Shown: positions 22,773 to 34,918 of the stretch, in pieces
Layout: the number at the start of each line of letters is the position of its first letter
Numbering within the stretch: position 1 is the stretch's first letter
NCBI GenBank assembly: GCA_030765065.1
Contig: CM060977.1
Span: 92,955,795-93,019,794, forward strand
DNA: 64,000 nucleotides
Direction of reading: 5' to 3'
From: Deroplatys truncata
Lineage: Eukaryota; Arthropoda; Insecta; Mantodea; Mantidae
The notes under the pieces: model-generated
Told to the model about the DNA's origin: nothing
Database searches by the model: none
Seen by the model: the letters and a program-made list of their open reading frames with translations, nothing else
Translations under genes and position numbers: made by a program

Positions 22773-24017
22773 AGTAATTTCGAAACGTAGACTTTATATT
22801 CATAATGAGTCACTTAACCTATAATAAATGACATATTCGATAAGGTCCAATAAAGCTGTGAAATCATATTGTGGTGTTTGTTAAATGCCATATCGTTAAT
22901 TTAAACAGACTGTAGTGTATACTTATTTTATGCCTTTTCACTTTGCACGTCCTTATTTTAATCCTGTTTGGGTCAAGCTGACTTTCCGAGACAGACAGGC
23001 GGACAACTGTGTTATGACGTCATGTACTCGGTTCCAATTCGTCTAGAACCCTATCACATGAAATGAATTGCGGTGGGATTTGAGGTCAAGACGCAATACA
23101 GAATTCCTGTAGCTCGAAGCTTAGGAATTTGAGTGTTCATTGACGCATACCGCATGCCATTCATAAGTCGTGAGGGCGCATTCAAAAGTCTTGGAAATGA
23201 GAGACTTGCAGCAATTTTTCTTGCCTTCGGTTGTGCAGAAATTGAAGACCTATATTGAATGAGAAAACGGATCACGTCTCCACCTTTCCCCATAGTCAGT
23301 ACATTAGTTTAGAAAATTTGCATATTGACTTATATTCTAAATGCATTGCAGCTTTTTTGAAGTAAGTCTTAGAAATTGTAGAAATGCTGCATAGCCTATA
23401 CATATCATTTGGCGATGGAAGAATCCTTGGTCGGAATGTCGAATAGCTTGTTGAATAATTATATTAGGTTAAATTTTAAACGGATTTACCTTATGCTTAG
23501 TCCCATGGGGGAGGGGGATTCCGACCCCTTCAGCTGCCATGGTGCGAGTGCTACGGACCCCTAGCACTCGTGATACTTCTGAGTTACTAGAGGTACGCCG
23601 GGCCGAATATTCGAGCCCCTTCTGAAAGGGAGTTGTTCGGATTGGGTTGGACTCGGCAGGGCATGGTTCCCGATACACATGGAAGATTGGATACCCTGGC
23701 TGGTTTTCCGTCCAGCGGAATTGTGAGACGACCAGATGATCTCCGTCACTAACCATGAGTGAGAGCTGGTAGATGGTAACTGGGTATACTGTCGGCCCCA
23801 CCGAGGTACTTCGGTAGTCTTCCCTGATAGGGTTTAGCCTATTGGGCTGACGCGCGTAAGCGGCGTATCCACTTCCGTCCCTGTGTGGAGTAGGCGAGGG
23901 TAGGATAGTATCCTGACCCAATCTCGGCCACGCAGGGGGGCAGGATATAAAATAAATGCTGCTCTAATGGAAAAGCCTTGCGAGCGTGACTCTGGGTCTG
24001 AGAGTGCGGACTGAGAT
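22773..24017. other. No gene recognised; GC-richer stretch 23480-23950
   Basis: 23480-23950 is notably GC-richer and leaves a 150-codon minus frame open (23469-23921), Pro/Arg/Ser-rich with no domain I know. It resembles the untranslated or terminal part of a retroelement more than a gene. A perfect ATGACGTCAT site lies near 23016. Confidence 0.35.
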
Positions 24018-24245
24018 CCCTGGTCTTTATAGTCCCGTGGTTATTTAATAACAAAAGCTACACCATTTTCACACAATGCAGAAAGTCTTAATATATAAAA
24101 CGAAATAAATTCTACACTTTCAGGCCACCAAGTTAACATCTTTAGAAAAGACGCATAGTCTGCGACCATCGAGGAAAATAATCTGCTCAGTTGTTAACTA
24201 TAAAATAGCGGTTCAAAGATTTCTAAGGTTAACAGTTGGTGGTGG
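24018..24245 (+). repeat. Dispersed repeat R3, copy 2
   Basis: Direct-orientation partner of 11245-11475; see shared blocks there. Confidence 0.55.
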
Positions 24246-26014
24246 TAGCAGTAGTATGAAGTATGCATTTATAAGTATTAGATTGTTCTGAAGTAACAAA
24301 TTGTTTATAGGGACTTTATACATCTACGTGATTTTCATGAGTACACGTATGTTCAGTGTTTCATTGTGACGTACGCCCGGCGAGACGCTTTCGGCGCATT
24401 CACCAGACATCACGTAAAGGATGGGGGAACGTAGCACAGGGTGAAGCAGAAACACACGTCGGATAAATACTTATATATACATATGTAATAAATATAACAA
24501 ATACACATAGAATTATTTATACACGTAGTACATAAGAAACGAATTTCATAAGGGCTAAAGCTTGCCGAAGGGTAGACAAGAAACAAGTATTTGTTAAGAC
24601 AGTCGGAGGCTATAAGGGACACACCGAAAACGTTTTCTGCCCCATAAAAATTCTGCCAAACATGTGGCCCGCAAAACATAACATTCCAATGCGAGTCAGA
24701 GGCACCAGGACGTACGTGCTTAATCGGTATCCAAAACCACTTGAGCGCAAAAACCAGCGCTAGAAATGAAAGACAGGCCATAAAACGTTCCAAATGCAAA
24801 AGAGAGATTTGCACTAGTCTTGGTAGGAGAGCCGCCAAAAAAAATAAGTGAGAAAAAGAAAGCAGCGATTAACCGACGTGATAAATCACGTGGTTAGGGG
24901 ACCAAACCAAGTCGCCTAGAAAATGGGCGTGAAATAGTAAAACATCCTAGACAGATGGAGGTAGGAACGGTGAAGACGAGGTTTCACTTTCGCTCCGATC
25001 ATCAATATGTTAAGACACTAAGTGTTACACCTCCGACGTAGTGGTCGGCAAAATTATTAAGTCTAGATTGTTAAAGTTCACGATTATCGCAGTGCAAGTG
25101 AGCAAGCAAAAATCACAGGAATCGGTGTTTCATAGCTAGGAGCGGCAACTCGTTGGCGGGACGTAGTATAGGCTAAAGTGGCTAAAGTCATAACAACTGG
25201 GAGTAGTAATCCGCTTGTGTCTTGCATGTGGCATAGAGGGAAAACGTGTGAAAGGGAGGCAGTGTGTTACCTGTTATTGCAAGAATGAATGACCAGCAAC
25301 CAAAGGTCGTCTACTTGTTATCTACATATTCTTTACTCGAAAACCCTGAGAAGAATCCTTCCCCGGTCCAACATCCTGTCACCACCAAAAGGGGGAACGA
25401 ACTCATGAGGGGCTAAGAACCTACAACAAAACACATGCCCACGCATCCACCCATAGCCAAGCGACATCACCAATCCTACACCAAGGGTGACCTCCAGAAG
25501 TTTGCAGGTTGCGGTAGCTGTAACGGAGGTTCAAACAGTGGCATTATACGACATGTAACCTCTGTTCCCAATCTTTTTAATCATTAATCCATCTAATATA
25601 ACCTAAACTACATTTAAAAAAGAAAGAATTAAACAGCTGGTGGATTCACATGCTTGGCAGAGGAGGTCGGGCGTCCATCTTCGTCGCAAATTAATACAAA
25701 ATAAATTTAAAGAACTGATCAGCAGAGGGTCCGGTTAGGCACGTGGTTGGTCGAAAGGCTGCCGTCAAAAATCTCTTTAAGTTTAAACACCCAAGAAAAT
25801 GATGATTAATGCCTAGCTAGTTAACAATTCTCTGGAATTCTTAAACAAAGTTTGTCCCGAATACCTCAAAGGCTATAAAATCATGCTTAACAAAATCCTT
25901 CAAATAAAATTTTAACCGTCACAATATGTATAGCTATGCAAAAATAAATAAAATAAAAAGAATACAGTAGGCCAAAGCAATAATCTCGCATTGTTATATA
26001 ATGGCATTGAAATG
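24246..26014. other. No gene recognised
   Basis: A 142-codon minus frame (24410-24838) is hydrophobic and Cys-rich towards its C terminus but matches nothing I know and has AT-rich, simple codon content. 24840-25600 is less AT-rich and without repeats that I can match elsewhere in the window. Confidence 0.35.
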
Positions 26015-26765
26015 CCTGTTATTACGAAACTTCATTTTTCTATCTACTTAATTATAACTGAAATAAACTTTTGGAATAACAGTTACATTACATATTTCGT
26101 TATACATACAAAGGAACATTGATAGTAAAATGTTTTAGAACTGGACACTATACGCTGGCTCTTAAAATTACATACCGCTTCTATCAATCGCGAGAAACAA
26201 TTGAAAATCAACAGGACTTGAAAAGAATGACAAGAGTATTGAATCATTAATAACCCATATCATGGATATAGCTTATGCCAAAATTAAACGTTATTCGAAG
26301 TAAATTGTGTGTTTTAAAGTGATGTACATTTCTTAAGTAGTGTGTTTTCGTCTATTACTTAACGTCTATCAGTTATAAAGAATTCTTTTCCAATAAAGAA
26401 AACTAAACAGGCTATTCCCAGTGAATTCAGGACACACATTTTATTTGTACATGTAAGTATCTAGAATGTATGGAATTTTAATTGAATTATTTAGGGCCAT
26501 TTTTGAGAAAACAAAAAGTTTCGAAAATATTCCATTAAAATGGTAGTTTAGGGCGGGAGAATTTTCCTAAAAAACTACATGTTGCATTTTTGGACAAGTT
26601 TGGTGTTAGACTGTCTCTCGTTACTGAGTTATACTGTTCACACACACACACTTTTTTTTATAAGATTTTTTAAAGGTGCTTCAAAACACTCATTTCCGGT
26701 GAAGTAATTCTTGGGTGGTATGCAATACGTTCTCTACATATATGAATATGGTAGAGAAAGTATAA
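26015..26765 (+). repeat. R1, near full-length
   Basis: From tttttctatctacttaatt and acattacatatttcgttatac to the 3' end gaatatggtagagaaagta. The 5' terminus is degraded. Confidence 0.8.
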
Positions 26766-26869
26766 TGTAAGAATAAAGAAGTAAGAAAAACAAAGAATAT
26801 TTCGAAAATGATTAAAATTACAACAGATTTTAACTTGCGTACTTTGTGTACGTTGACAAGATATTCATT

Positions 26870-27165
26870 TTTATAGTAAAATTTTGTCTACCTTTACGGT
26901 TTATCAATTATACAAAATTTAATCACTATGACGAGGGCTTCACAAGCTATTCGCAAGAAGTTCATAATTTATTTTTATGCAAATATCTTAAATGCCTGGT
27001 ATGTTAATCAAAATTCCTGGAGCTATCTTTGAAAAAATCATTTTTCTCCATGTAAATAGCAGTTAGGGTGGTTGTAGTGGTATTTTCTTGGAAAATATAT
27101 CGCGTTGAATTGCTAGAAGTTGCCGAATTTAAATACCATCTTAGGTATGAATAACTTATTAGGTT
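26870..27165 (+). repeat. R1 internal to 3' fragment
   Basis: Contains the R1 series ttgtctacctttacggttta, cacaagctattcgcaag, aaaattcctggagc and ggtggttgtagtgg; ends before the 3' terminus, next to an R4 fragment. Confidence 0.6.
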
Positions 27166-27229
27166 ATCTGCATTTTTAAAGCCGCGCAATGAGCAACAAT
27201 TTTGAAGAACTATAGTTTACCTGTTTTTA

Positions 27230-27440
27230 CTGCTGCTGTTATCTCGTAGCTCGTTCTGTTGTCTCTTGCGCCAGCTCCTCCAGTGGTAGAGTTACGAGTA
27301 CTTTCTCAGGGTATGCGTATGTGTAATATTAAGGATAATAAATGTTTTAATTGACTAATAAATTTAATGTCATCTAATACTTGAGCTATTGAAGTGAGTT
27401 CCCGACCGTTTGAAGATAAAGAATGAAACTGATTATCACT
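27230..27440 (+). repeat. R4 fragment (5' part)
   Basis: tatctcgtagctcgttctg, gttacgagtactttctcag, ggtatgcgtatgtg, tctaatacttgagctattg and gaccgtttgaagataaag match the complement of 8790-9010. Confidence 0.65.
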
Positions 27441-27768
27441 AGGCTGCGCGATATCGGATGACTGAAAACTAATAAGTGATTCTGACTCAGTTTTTTATGC
27501 TGATTTCAGAACTGCTTTTAGTTTTTTTTTCTATCACGTACAGTTTTTTTACAATTTCACTTCAAAAATATAGAGTTGAGCCAGTAGATGAGTATTGTTG
27601 AAGGGAAATTTATCACTTCTTGGAGGGAAATTTTTAAATACAGATTTTTAAATCTTTAGGCTGTTACATCTGTAGATGCTGGTTGCTAATTTATAATTTA
27701 AGCATTGTTGTTAATATCAGAGGCTTGCATTACCAGTGCTACATCGTGATTGAAGTTATAAATACATT

Positions 27769-28600
27769 ATGTCTACACGCAAGTGTGAACTATCGAAATG
27801 TTTTCTGCTACATTTGCGGAAATTATACAGTACTTCAGCAGAGAACTGAAAAAAGTGTACCATGCTTATTTTAAAATGAAACTTGGTGACCAAGACAAGG
27901 CCTGGGCTCCAAAGACAGTTTGCCGCTATTGTGTTGAGAGGTTAAGATTGTGGATAAAAGGAAAGAATTCAAGCATGGCATTTGCAATTCCTATGGTGTG
28001 GAGGGAGCCTAAAGACCACCTTAAAAACGGCTATTTCTGTTTAGTTCAGGGGTGCAATTCGAAAAATAAGAAACTCGTTGTGTATCCAAGTATTCCTTCA
28101 GCCATCAGGCCAGTTCCACACGGAGAAGATCTGCCTGCTCCTCTTTTTCCAGCTGGTTTAGAGAACTTGGAAGAAGATGGTGTTGAAAGTGAAGCTCATG
28201 CAATCACCGAAGACGACTCTTATAATGTCCACTGCCCTGAATACAACGTGACTCTACAACTGTTCTCTCAGAGTGAACTAAATGATCTAGTACGTGATTT
28301 GAATTTGTCTAAGGAATCTAGGCTCCCGTCTTAAAAATAAGAAGGTTACAGACGCAGAGAACAAGAGCTAGTTCCTTTTTTCGCACAGATCGAGTCCTTG
28401 GTTTACTGCAATAACATAAACGAGTCAATGCACTTTTATGACATTGAACATGATCCCACTCAGTGGAGATTTTTTATAGATTCATCAAAGAGGAGCCTGA
28501 AAGACGTGATACTGCATAATGGGAATGTGTACTGTCTTCCACAGCAAAGAAAGTCCCCGGGGAATGAAGGGCAGAGGGTATGTTGCTGATTAGACACAGT
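27769..28600 (+). pseudogene. Broken gene of a multicopy uncharacterised invertebrate protein family, N-terminal half
   Basis: A frame beginning at ATG 27769 (MSTRKCE) shifts at once to one encoding NYRNVFCYICGNYTV, then to KLGDQDKAWAPKTVCRYC and SMAFAIPMVWREPKDHLKNG-YFC, and later LFSQSELNDLVRDLNLSKES. After a further shift come MVYCNNINES and EHDPTQWRFFIDSSKRSL. These motifs (paired CxxC, GDQDK-WAP, WREP-DH, DLNL-K, FIDSSKRSLK) match a family of long, Cys-rich proteins of unknown function found in many copies in insects, cnidarians and other invertebrates; I recognise it from memory. At least three frameshifts make this copy non-functional. Its remainder is at 30640-31075, so about 2 kb has been inserted. 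Confidence 0.7.
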
Positions 28601-29374
28601 CAGAACCCTACCTACTTGCTTATGTTACCCTTATTTATGACACATACGACAGCTCAGTTGAATAGTTTTATCCTTCCGTAGCATGCGTTCTCTGTCACAC
28701 ATTCACTGTCCTTGTTGCACTTTCTCCAAACAGATAAGGTTAGCACATTTCTGTCAGGGACTTTCTTTCCGTTGGCGAACAGTATGGGTCCATTCCTATT
28801 GCACATTCAGTTCAAATGAAAGAGACAGTTTAAAACATGAAGATACTTTTAACAACTATCCAATACAAGGAACCCAAATGGCGTAAACTAGTCGCGGGCA
28901 TCCTTTCCCCAACCGGCTACAAAGCGAACAGAAAGCTTTGAAGCCTGACCATAAACCCATCAGTAAACGATTAGTAGGGTCTTCCCATCCCTTAAATAAA
29001 ACACGTGGTCCTTTCTCGAGCTCCACCAAAGCAAAGCGTTGTTGCAATGTCATTTCTGCTGTTTCTTCGGTTTTAGCAGCTGTGACTTCGCTCGTGCTTT
29101 TCTTCCATGTTCAGCTAAGCTTCTATATTACTTCTTCAGAGAAGTTATATAGTGTTTTACTTAGTGCAGTTTTGTAAGTTTAGCAGTGTTTAATAGTTAT
29201 TAGCGTTTAATAGTTTATTAAGATGTGGAGACCTTGGGAAACGAACCAAGTTGCTGCCCCTCCGGCCGCACCAGCAAGTGCCGAATATCAGTAATGCCAA
29301 GACCACGAAGAAAAGGGCTACAAAAACTTAATAAGCAAAGCCAGATTTTTGTGTGTAATGTTCAAGAACATGTA
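28601..29374. other. Insert within the broken gene; no gene recognised
   Basis: Contains short frames only. One (from ATG 29294) starts MPRPRRKGLQKLNKQSQIF and runs into the R1 copy; the basic start could be a fragment of a transposase DNA-binding region, but I cannot support that. Confidence 0.3.
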
Positions 29375-29568
29375 GAAAAGAACCCTTTATGTGGAAAAAT
29401 GTTTGTTATTGTTTTGAATTTCTCAAAAACAACTTAACGATTTTTAGTAAAATACCGCAAGTTTAAGATATTTGCAGGAAAAATAAAATTTGTATCATGA
29501 ATTTTATATTCTGGGAATAACTTGTAAATTCTTCCTCGTTCTCAACTTGTTGTATTACTGGTAAATTC

Positions 29569-29602
<34 letters not shown>

Positions 29603-29965
29603 TCTTACTTTGCGTAAAATGCAATCTCGGTAAAGGACACATTTTAGGTCCTTTAGGTTAACCATTTCCGAGAATTTTTTTTGTTGTTGGTTTGAATTTT
29701 GAAATACAAGTTGGAAGTCCCTGTTTGTATTTTCCTCGTGGTCATGCTAAGAGCATGGAATTTCAAAGTCATCATATAGTCATCTGTATTTTAAAAATCT
29801 GACTATCGCTTTAGCCTATGTATCCTTATATTTACAACGATATGTGCAATGAAATTTTATCTTATTATTTAAGAATTAGATAGAAGAATAAGCTTTTGTG
29901 AAAGTAGTTTGTAGAAGAGTGAGTAGAGATAATCTTGTGGATATAATACATAAGATTTTTTTTTA
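29375..29965 (-). repeat. R1 partial copy
   Basis: R1 interior to 5' end, complemented (ttaacgatttttagtaaaata, ttttatattctgggaataac, to gtagagataatcttgtgg). It contains an (AG)n microsatellite at 29573-29599 that replaces the usual sequence before the cgatagacg block. Confidence 0.75.
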
Positions 29966-30639
29966 TTTTCTTGCTTTTGCCTTCGTATTTTTACTTATCC
30001 TGCATTTTATAATAAAGCTATTCATTTAAGTAAACAGAAGATGTCATGCTTATAAATCTTACACCTTAAACAATACACAACTTCTTGTATTAGCTTTATA
30101 TTAATAAAACATTGTTGTTATACAAGTGATAAAAAACTTTTTACCATAGCTCCGCGCACAGCATAATCAAAAATGATGCTTTGATTTGGGAGTAAGAGTT
30201 CCTTTCAAAATAAATTAATATTATGTATTTTAATTATTTAATGATAGTCCAACAACGTATAGTTTATTCGGGACATGTTTCTAAGTTTCTCTCGGATATG
30301 TTAACATGCATTTCCATTCTTGTAGCGCAGTGTATTAGTTCAGATCATTCATTAGTTCAGTTATATTTTAAAGCGTTTGCAACTTAAAGGTAATTACTAT
30401 GCGATTCATAGTTATTTACATTACATAGTTATTTTGTGTGTAAAGCAAGCAGACAAACTGCATGATTGTATTCTGTACATGTGGAAATCACCTGCAAAGT
30501 TTTGCTTTTAAATACTATTTTTAACTGTGGCAACAACGCGCATATGCACATGGATGTCACTAAGATTTTATGGTGCTTGCGGTTAGGGAGGGTAGGGAAC
30601 AAGTGTTTGGCTACTGCACAAAGGTCGCCGCTTGGGGAT
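29966..30639. other. No gene recognised
   Basis: AT-rich, no domain. Confidence 0.4.
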
Positions 30640-31075
30640 CCTAAGGCTGCGATGACCATATCTGCAGTGATTTCAAAGTTATTGGAATACTATTAGGACA
30701 ACAAGCTGGTTTGACAAAAATGCCTTGTTTTCTGTGCGAATGGGACAGTCGGACAAAGCAAAGACATTGGAGTGTGAAAGTATAGCGGAGAAACTTGTTA
30801 CCTGGAACTAAAAACATCCTGCACGAACCGCTTGTAGAGAGACAAAAGATATTCCTTCCCCCGCTATACATAAAATTGTGCTTGATGAAGCAATTGTTAA
30901 GGACTCTACCACAGGATGGACCCTGCTTCAAGTGCCTTTCCAAGAAATGTCCCCTCATTACACAAGATAAATTAAAGGCTGGAATTTTTGTTGGTCCTCA
31001 AATAAAGAAATTGATGAAGGATGAAGATTTTGGGGATAGAGGAGAGAACGGTCCGTTAGTCAGCCGTAGCTGATG
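30640..31075 (+). pseudogene. Same broken gene, C-terminal part
   Basis: From about 30650 one phase encodes SDFKVIGILLGQQAGLTKMP-CFLCEWDSR, ending at a stop. The next (from ATG 30795) encodes NILHEPLVERQKIFLPPLYI, KLCLMKQLLRTL, and DKLKAGIFVGPQIKKLMKD. GQQ-G-TK-PCFLC-WDSR, LPPLHIKLGLMK and GIF-GPQI are the conserved blocks that follow the SSKRSLK block in this family, so this completes 27769-28600. One in-frame stop separates the blocks. Confidence 0.7.
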
Positions 31076-31374
31076 ATGGGAGAAATATCTGTCCCGAAGG
31101 CGCTCCTTAGTTAGCATTTAGCGCTAATGTGATGGGAATTAATAAGTAACGACTCAGTTTAAATTATCGTATGATAACATCACAATAAAAAGTACTTATG
31201 TTCATTATAATTAGTAAACTTGTCAAAACATTGCTTCTTATTTTGTGTAAAACCTGACGCGATAGAAAAACATGGAAGTTATTTCTGGAATTGGCATAAA
31301 AATTTGATTCAAGAACACCTACTTTTAAGAAATCATCTGACAAAATGTTTGAAAATGCAGACTAGTGTTATGAA

Positions 31375-31560
31375 TCAGTAACACTCGAAACTACAATTGA
31401 CTTATTATACTGATCACTTCTGCAGTATCAGTTTTACGTTTGAAGTAACTGCTTCCGCAATAAAAGAAACTAGAAGCGTAATTTGCCGTGAGTAGTTAAA
31501 ATGCTTACCGGGTAAACCCCTCGCGTTGGCTGCTAAACCTCAAGCGCGTCCCTGATGCTG
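31375..31560 (+). repeat. R4 fragment (3' part)
   Basis: caattgacttattatactga, tttccgcaataaaag, cgtaatttgccgtgag and taaaatgcttacc match R4 at 49740-49870. Confidence 0.65.
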
Positions 31561-31639
31561 CAGAGTAAGCCACAAGTGTCCAGAGTGATGATTTGTCGGT
31601 TAGTAAGTACCTCTCCGATATAGGATGCAGTCAAAAACT

Positions 31640-32365
31640 GAATTTCCAATGAAATCTCGGTATCGAATTTTTGGGTGGAATGCAATACCTTCTCTACCTA
31701 CTATGGACGTGGTAGAGCAAGTAAAAAGGTCCGTGTGTGTACAGCATAGCTAAAGAACGAAAAGCTAAACTAATAATAAACTTGATATTTAGGTTCAGTA
31801 CCTACAAAATATGCGACACGAGTTTTACAAGAATATCCCCCACCCCAAACTACCACTGACATGGAACATTTTTCTAAACTTTGATTTTTTTTTTAAAAAA
31901 TGTATCCAACGGCTTTAATAAAAATAACAAAATATTAAAGATATTTAAATAACAAGTAAAGTACATTTTTCTAAATTTTCTGGGAATATTCTGTGAAGTA
32001 CTCTTCATTCCGAAGGAGCTTTGTGTAACCTTGTACAGCTGATAAGGTTGAGGATAGACGAAAACGTACTACTGAAAAATCTACATCTCCTTAAAGCACA
32101 CCACTTGTTTCAAATAACTTTTGTAGCACAAGCCATTTCCGAGATATCCATTATGGCCCGATTTCTTTAATACTTCATTTCTTTAAATACTGCCGACATT
32201 CAGTTCTCTTTGTAACATAATGGGTAGGTAATGTAAGTGTTTGTGCAAAGGTTTATCTCGATTAAAAATGAAGTACGTATGTAGAAAAATAAAACTTTGG
32301 TAAGAATAATTTCTATAGCCACTAAACGATACACGGAAGATGGGGACATGCGAATGTAACACATC
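31640..32365. repeat. R1 inverted junction
   Basis: 31640-31717 is the R1 3' terminus in plus orientation, with its hairpin (tctctacctactatggacgt then ggtagagcaagtaaaaa). From 31718 the sequence continues as R1 interior in minus orientation (aggtccgtgtgtgtacagc...) to a degraded 5' end at 32365. Confidence 0.8.
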
Positions 32366-32914
32366 CGATGTGTTTATTTGGTGCTAATAGTAGTGAGAAC
32401 GAAAATTGTGAGACTGCTCCACAGCGCATGCGCAAACATGACACTTCAGAGGTAATATTGGCTTGTAAATAGGCAATGGATCTGTATGCAAATTTATATT
32501 TCATTTGCTCATATGTGGATGACAAGCGCTTTACAGATGCTGCAGAATTAGCCTGCTATGATACGTTTTCCATTTTGATTATATGGACCCCTATTATTTC
32601 AAAATTGCGTACAAACAGATGATCCCCATGAATATTACACTAGCTCTAGTATCGAGCCTCTGTAACATTGGTGCGTCGTTCCTTCCAGTGATAAAACACA
32701 AATCATACAGGGGAGAATCTATAATATATTAATAAACAATATCATGTCTATTCGTAATATTATTTTCCTTCAGATGTGATAATTGGACCTCGGATTCCTA
32801 GGCCATTAAAAGCCAATTTAGGCACCTAGAAATACAATTTGCACAAAAGCGTTTGATTTTATGTATCTAAAACACTTTTTCCACTCTCTAAAGCCACATA
32901 AGCTTAAAACTTTG
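32366..32914. other. No gene recognised
   Basis: AT-rich, without domain or repeat that I can match. Confidence 0.4.
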
Positions 32915-33429
32915 ATGTGCTATTAATTACGTTCGCATGACATTCTGCACCTCTATCGCTTTTTAGTAGGTATACAAATAATTCTGACGAAAGTTTATTT
33001 TTCTCTCTACTTCATTTTAGTAGAGATAAAGCTTTCCAGAAATAGCTACATTACACATTTCGTTATAGATACAAAGAGAACAGCGATAGTCAAATGTTTA
33101 ACAACTGGACGCTATATGCTGGTGTTAAAATTCAGTACTTTTTCCATGACATCGCGAAAAACAACTGAATGTTGAAAGTGCCTGAAAGAATTATTAACCA
33201 TTAATAATGTATATCTCGGAAATGACTGATGCCACAAAATATGCATTTGAAATAAATTCTGTTTTTTATTGCACATTTCTTCTGTAGTAAGTTTTCGTCT
33301 GTTCATAACGTGTACCAGCTATACAAGGTTACATAAATTAACTTCCGAATGAAGAGGACTCCACAAGTTATTCCCAGAAAACGAAAGCTATACCTTTATT
33401 TATCATATAAATATCTTTAATACAGTGTG

Positions 33430-33805
33430 TTCCCTCAGCTCTCTGGCCGGTAGTCGCGATGCGTGTTCGCGCGCGATCCCTCAGCTATTTGGCCGATAGT
33501 CGCGATGCGTGTTCCCCGCGCGACCCCTCAGCCATCTAGCCGGTAGTCGCGATGCGTGTTCTGCGCGCGATCCCTCAGCTATCTGGCCGGTAGTCGCGAT
33601 GCGTGTTCCGTGCCGGATCCCTCAGCCATCTTGCCGGTAGTCGCGGTGCGTGTTCCGCGCGCGATCCCTCAGCTATCTGGCCGGTAGTCGCAATGTGTGT
33701 TCCGCGTGCAATTCCTCAGCCATCTGGCCGGTAGTCGCGATGCGTGTTCCGCGCGCAATCTCTCAGCCATCTGGCCGGTAGTCGCGGTGCGTGTTCCGCG
33801 CGCTA
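33430..33805 (+). repeat. 47-bp minisatellite derived from a transposon TIR
   Basis: About eight units of about 47 bp, each starting (t)ccctcagc and containing ctggccggtagtcgcgatgc and gtgttccgcgcgc. The first unit is the left terminal inverted repeat of the element at 33423-34565. CpG-rich in an AT-rich region. Confidence 0.9.
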
Positions 33806-33936
33806 TATTCAGTGTATCTGTTTATTATTCTCCTTATTGAGACTGATACCACATTATTACTGATTTTATTATGAATATTACGATATATTGGTTACCTATT
33901 GAACAAACATAATTATTTTATCAGTACTAACCTTTT

Positions 33937-34380
33937 TCACAGTCCGTGTTGAAAGTGGTGTCCTTCGGCAGATAAACATTCTTGCCACCTTCTGATGAAA
34001 CTACCATTCACACGCATAAGTTCTTGTTGCGTAATTTCCGTAATTTCTGTTCTTACATTGTTTTTCAGATCGTCTATGGTGCGCGGATTATTCCTATATA
34101 CTCTATTTTTGAGAGTTCCCCACAGATAAAAGTCACACACAGTAAGATCCGGCGATCGAGCCGGCCACAACCCTTTAGAGATTATTCTGGCATCAAAAAC
34201 ATTCTTGATGTTTTCCAAGGAAGCCTCACACGGTCGTAATTGATGGAACTGAAACACCAGGAAATTTATCGTGAAATTGCCTACACACCTGTTTACATGA
34301 GTCGGTTTTCACATACGTGTCGTACATTAAAGGTATTTGTTCAAGCTAAAATTTGAGTACCATTTCTGGGTTGTAATAAT
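33937..34380 (-). pseudogene. Mariner/Tc1-type transposase, deleted
   Basis: The 106-codon minus frame 33937-34257 contains GLWPARSPDLTVCDFYLWGT, the catalytic third-Asp region, then NNPRTIDDLKNNVRTEI and the C-terminal RRWQECLSAEGHHFQHGL. Upstream (about 34260-34320), another phase gives VKTDSCKQVCRQFHDKFP, resembling the N-terminal DNA-binding region. The region with the first two catalytic aspartates is absent. Confidence 0.8.
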
Positions 34381-34918
34381 CCGATAATTCAATTGCACAC
34401 AAATACACACGCGTTTCGCATGTATACACAAGAAGCAATAACAGCTGACTGAAGCCCGCTGCCACATGTACGATAAGTGGAAGAGCCCGTAGCCTTGAGT
34501 TCATTCAGACGTGTCACACAAGACTGCCGTGCAATTCCCGGCCAGAGCGCTGAGGGACCGCTCTGTATATGGTATTTCAATAAAAATTGTTAGAGCCATT
34601 CTTTCAGAAAGTGAGAAAAATTAAAAATGTTTCATTAAAACAGAAGTTTGAAGTGAGACGATTTCCTTGAAAAACCTAGTGTTAAATCTTTGGAAGATAC
34701 TGAACATAAATACCAAGTTTGGTACTTATCTGCGTCTATGTTTTTGAGTTATGCTATCCTCAGACACACAGACGGACGGAAAGACACACGGGCCTGTTTA
34801 CAAAAATGCTTTATTTTGATTCAGGGAATCTCAAAACGTATATTTCCGGCGAAATCTCGGTATTAAATTTTTGGGTAGAATGCAAAATTCCCCTACTTAT
34901 TACAGGTAGAGAAGGTAA

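Larger units (their letters stand above)
33423..34565 (-). mobile_element. Mariner/Tc1-like element with TA target-site duplication
   Basis: The 1,143-bp insert is bounded by TA on both sides (33421-33422 and 34566-34567). Terminal inverted repeats begin CAGTGTGTTCCCTCAGC and CAGAGCGGTCCCTCAGC, then share CTCTGGCCGG. The minus strand encodes parts of an IS630/Tc1/mariner transposase. Near the left TIR the sequence has expanded into a minisatellite. The transposase lacks the central catalytic core, so the copy is dead. Confidence 0.85.
32915..34918 (+). repeat. R1 copy split by a mariner-like element
   Basis: 32915-33422 is the R1 5' half (gttcgcatgacattctgcac, acattacacatttcgttatag, caactggacgctatatgctgg). 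34566-34918 is the 3' half (tatggtatttcaataaaaat to caggtagagaaggtaaaaa). Removing 33423-34565 and one TA restores the standard R1 sequence tttaatatatggtattt exactly. Confidence 0.9.

Noticed and set aside
23469..23921. 150-codon minus ORF as a gene
   Set aside because: GC-rich island with compositional frame, no domain, no clear promoter or splice signals.
24410..24838. 142-codon minus ORF as a membrane protein gene
   Set aside because: Hydrophobicity follows from AT-rich composition; no family motif and its end is rich in Tyr/Cys/Ile codons typical of simple sequence.
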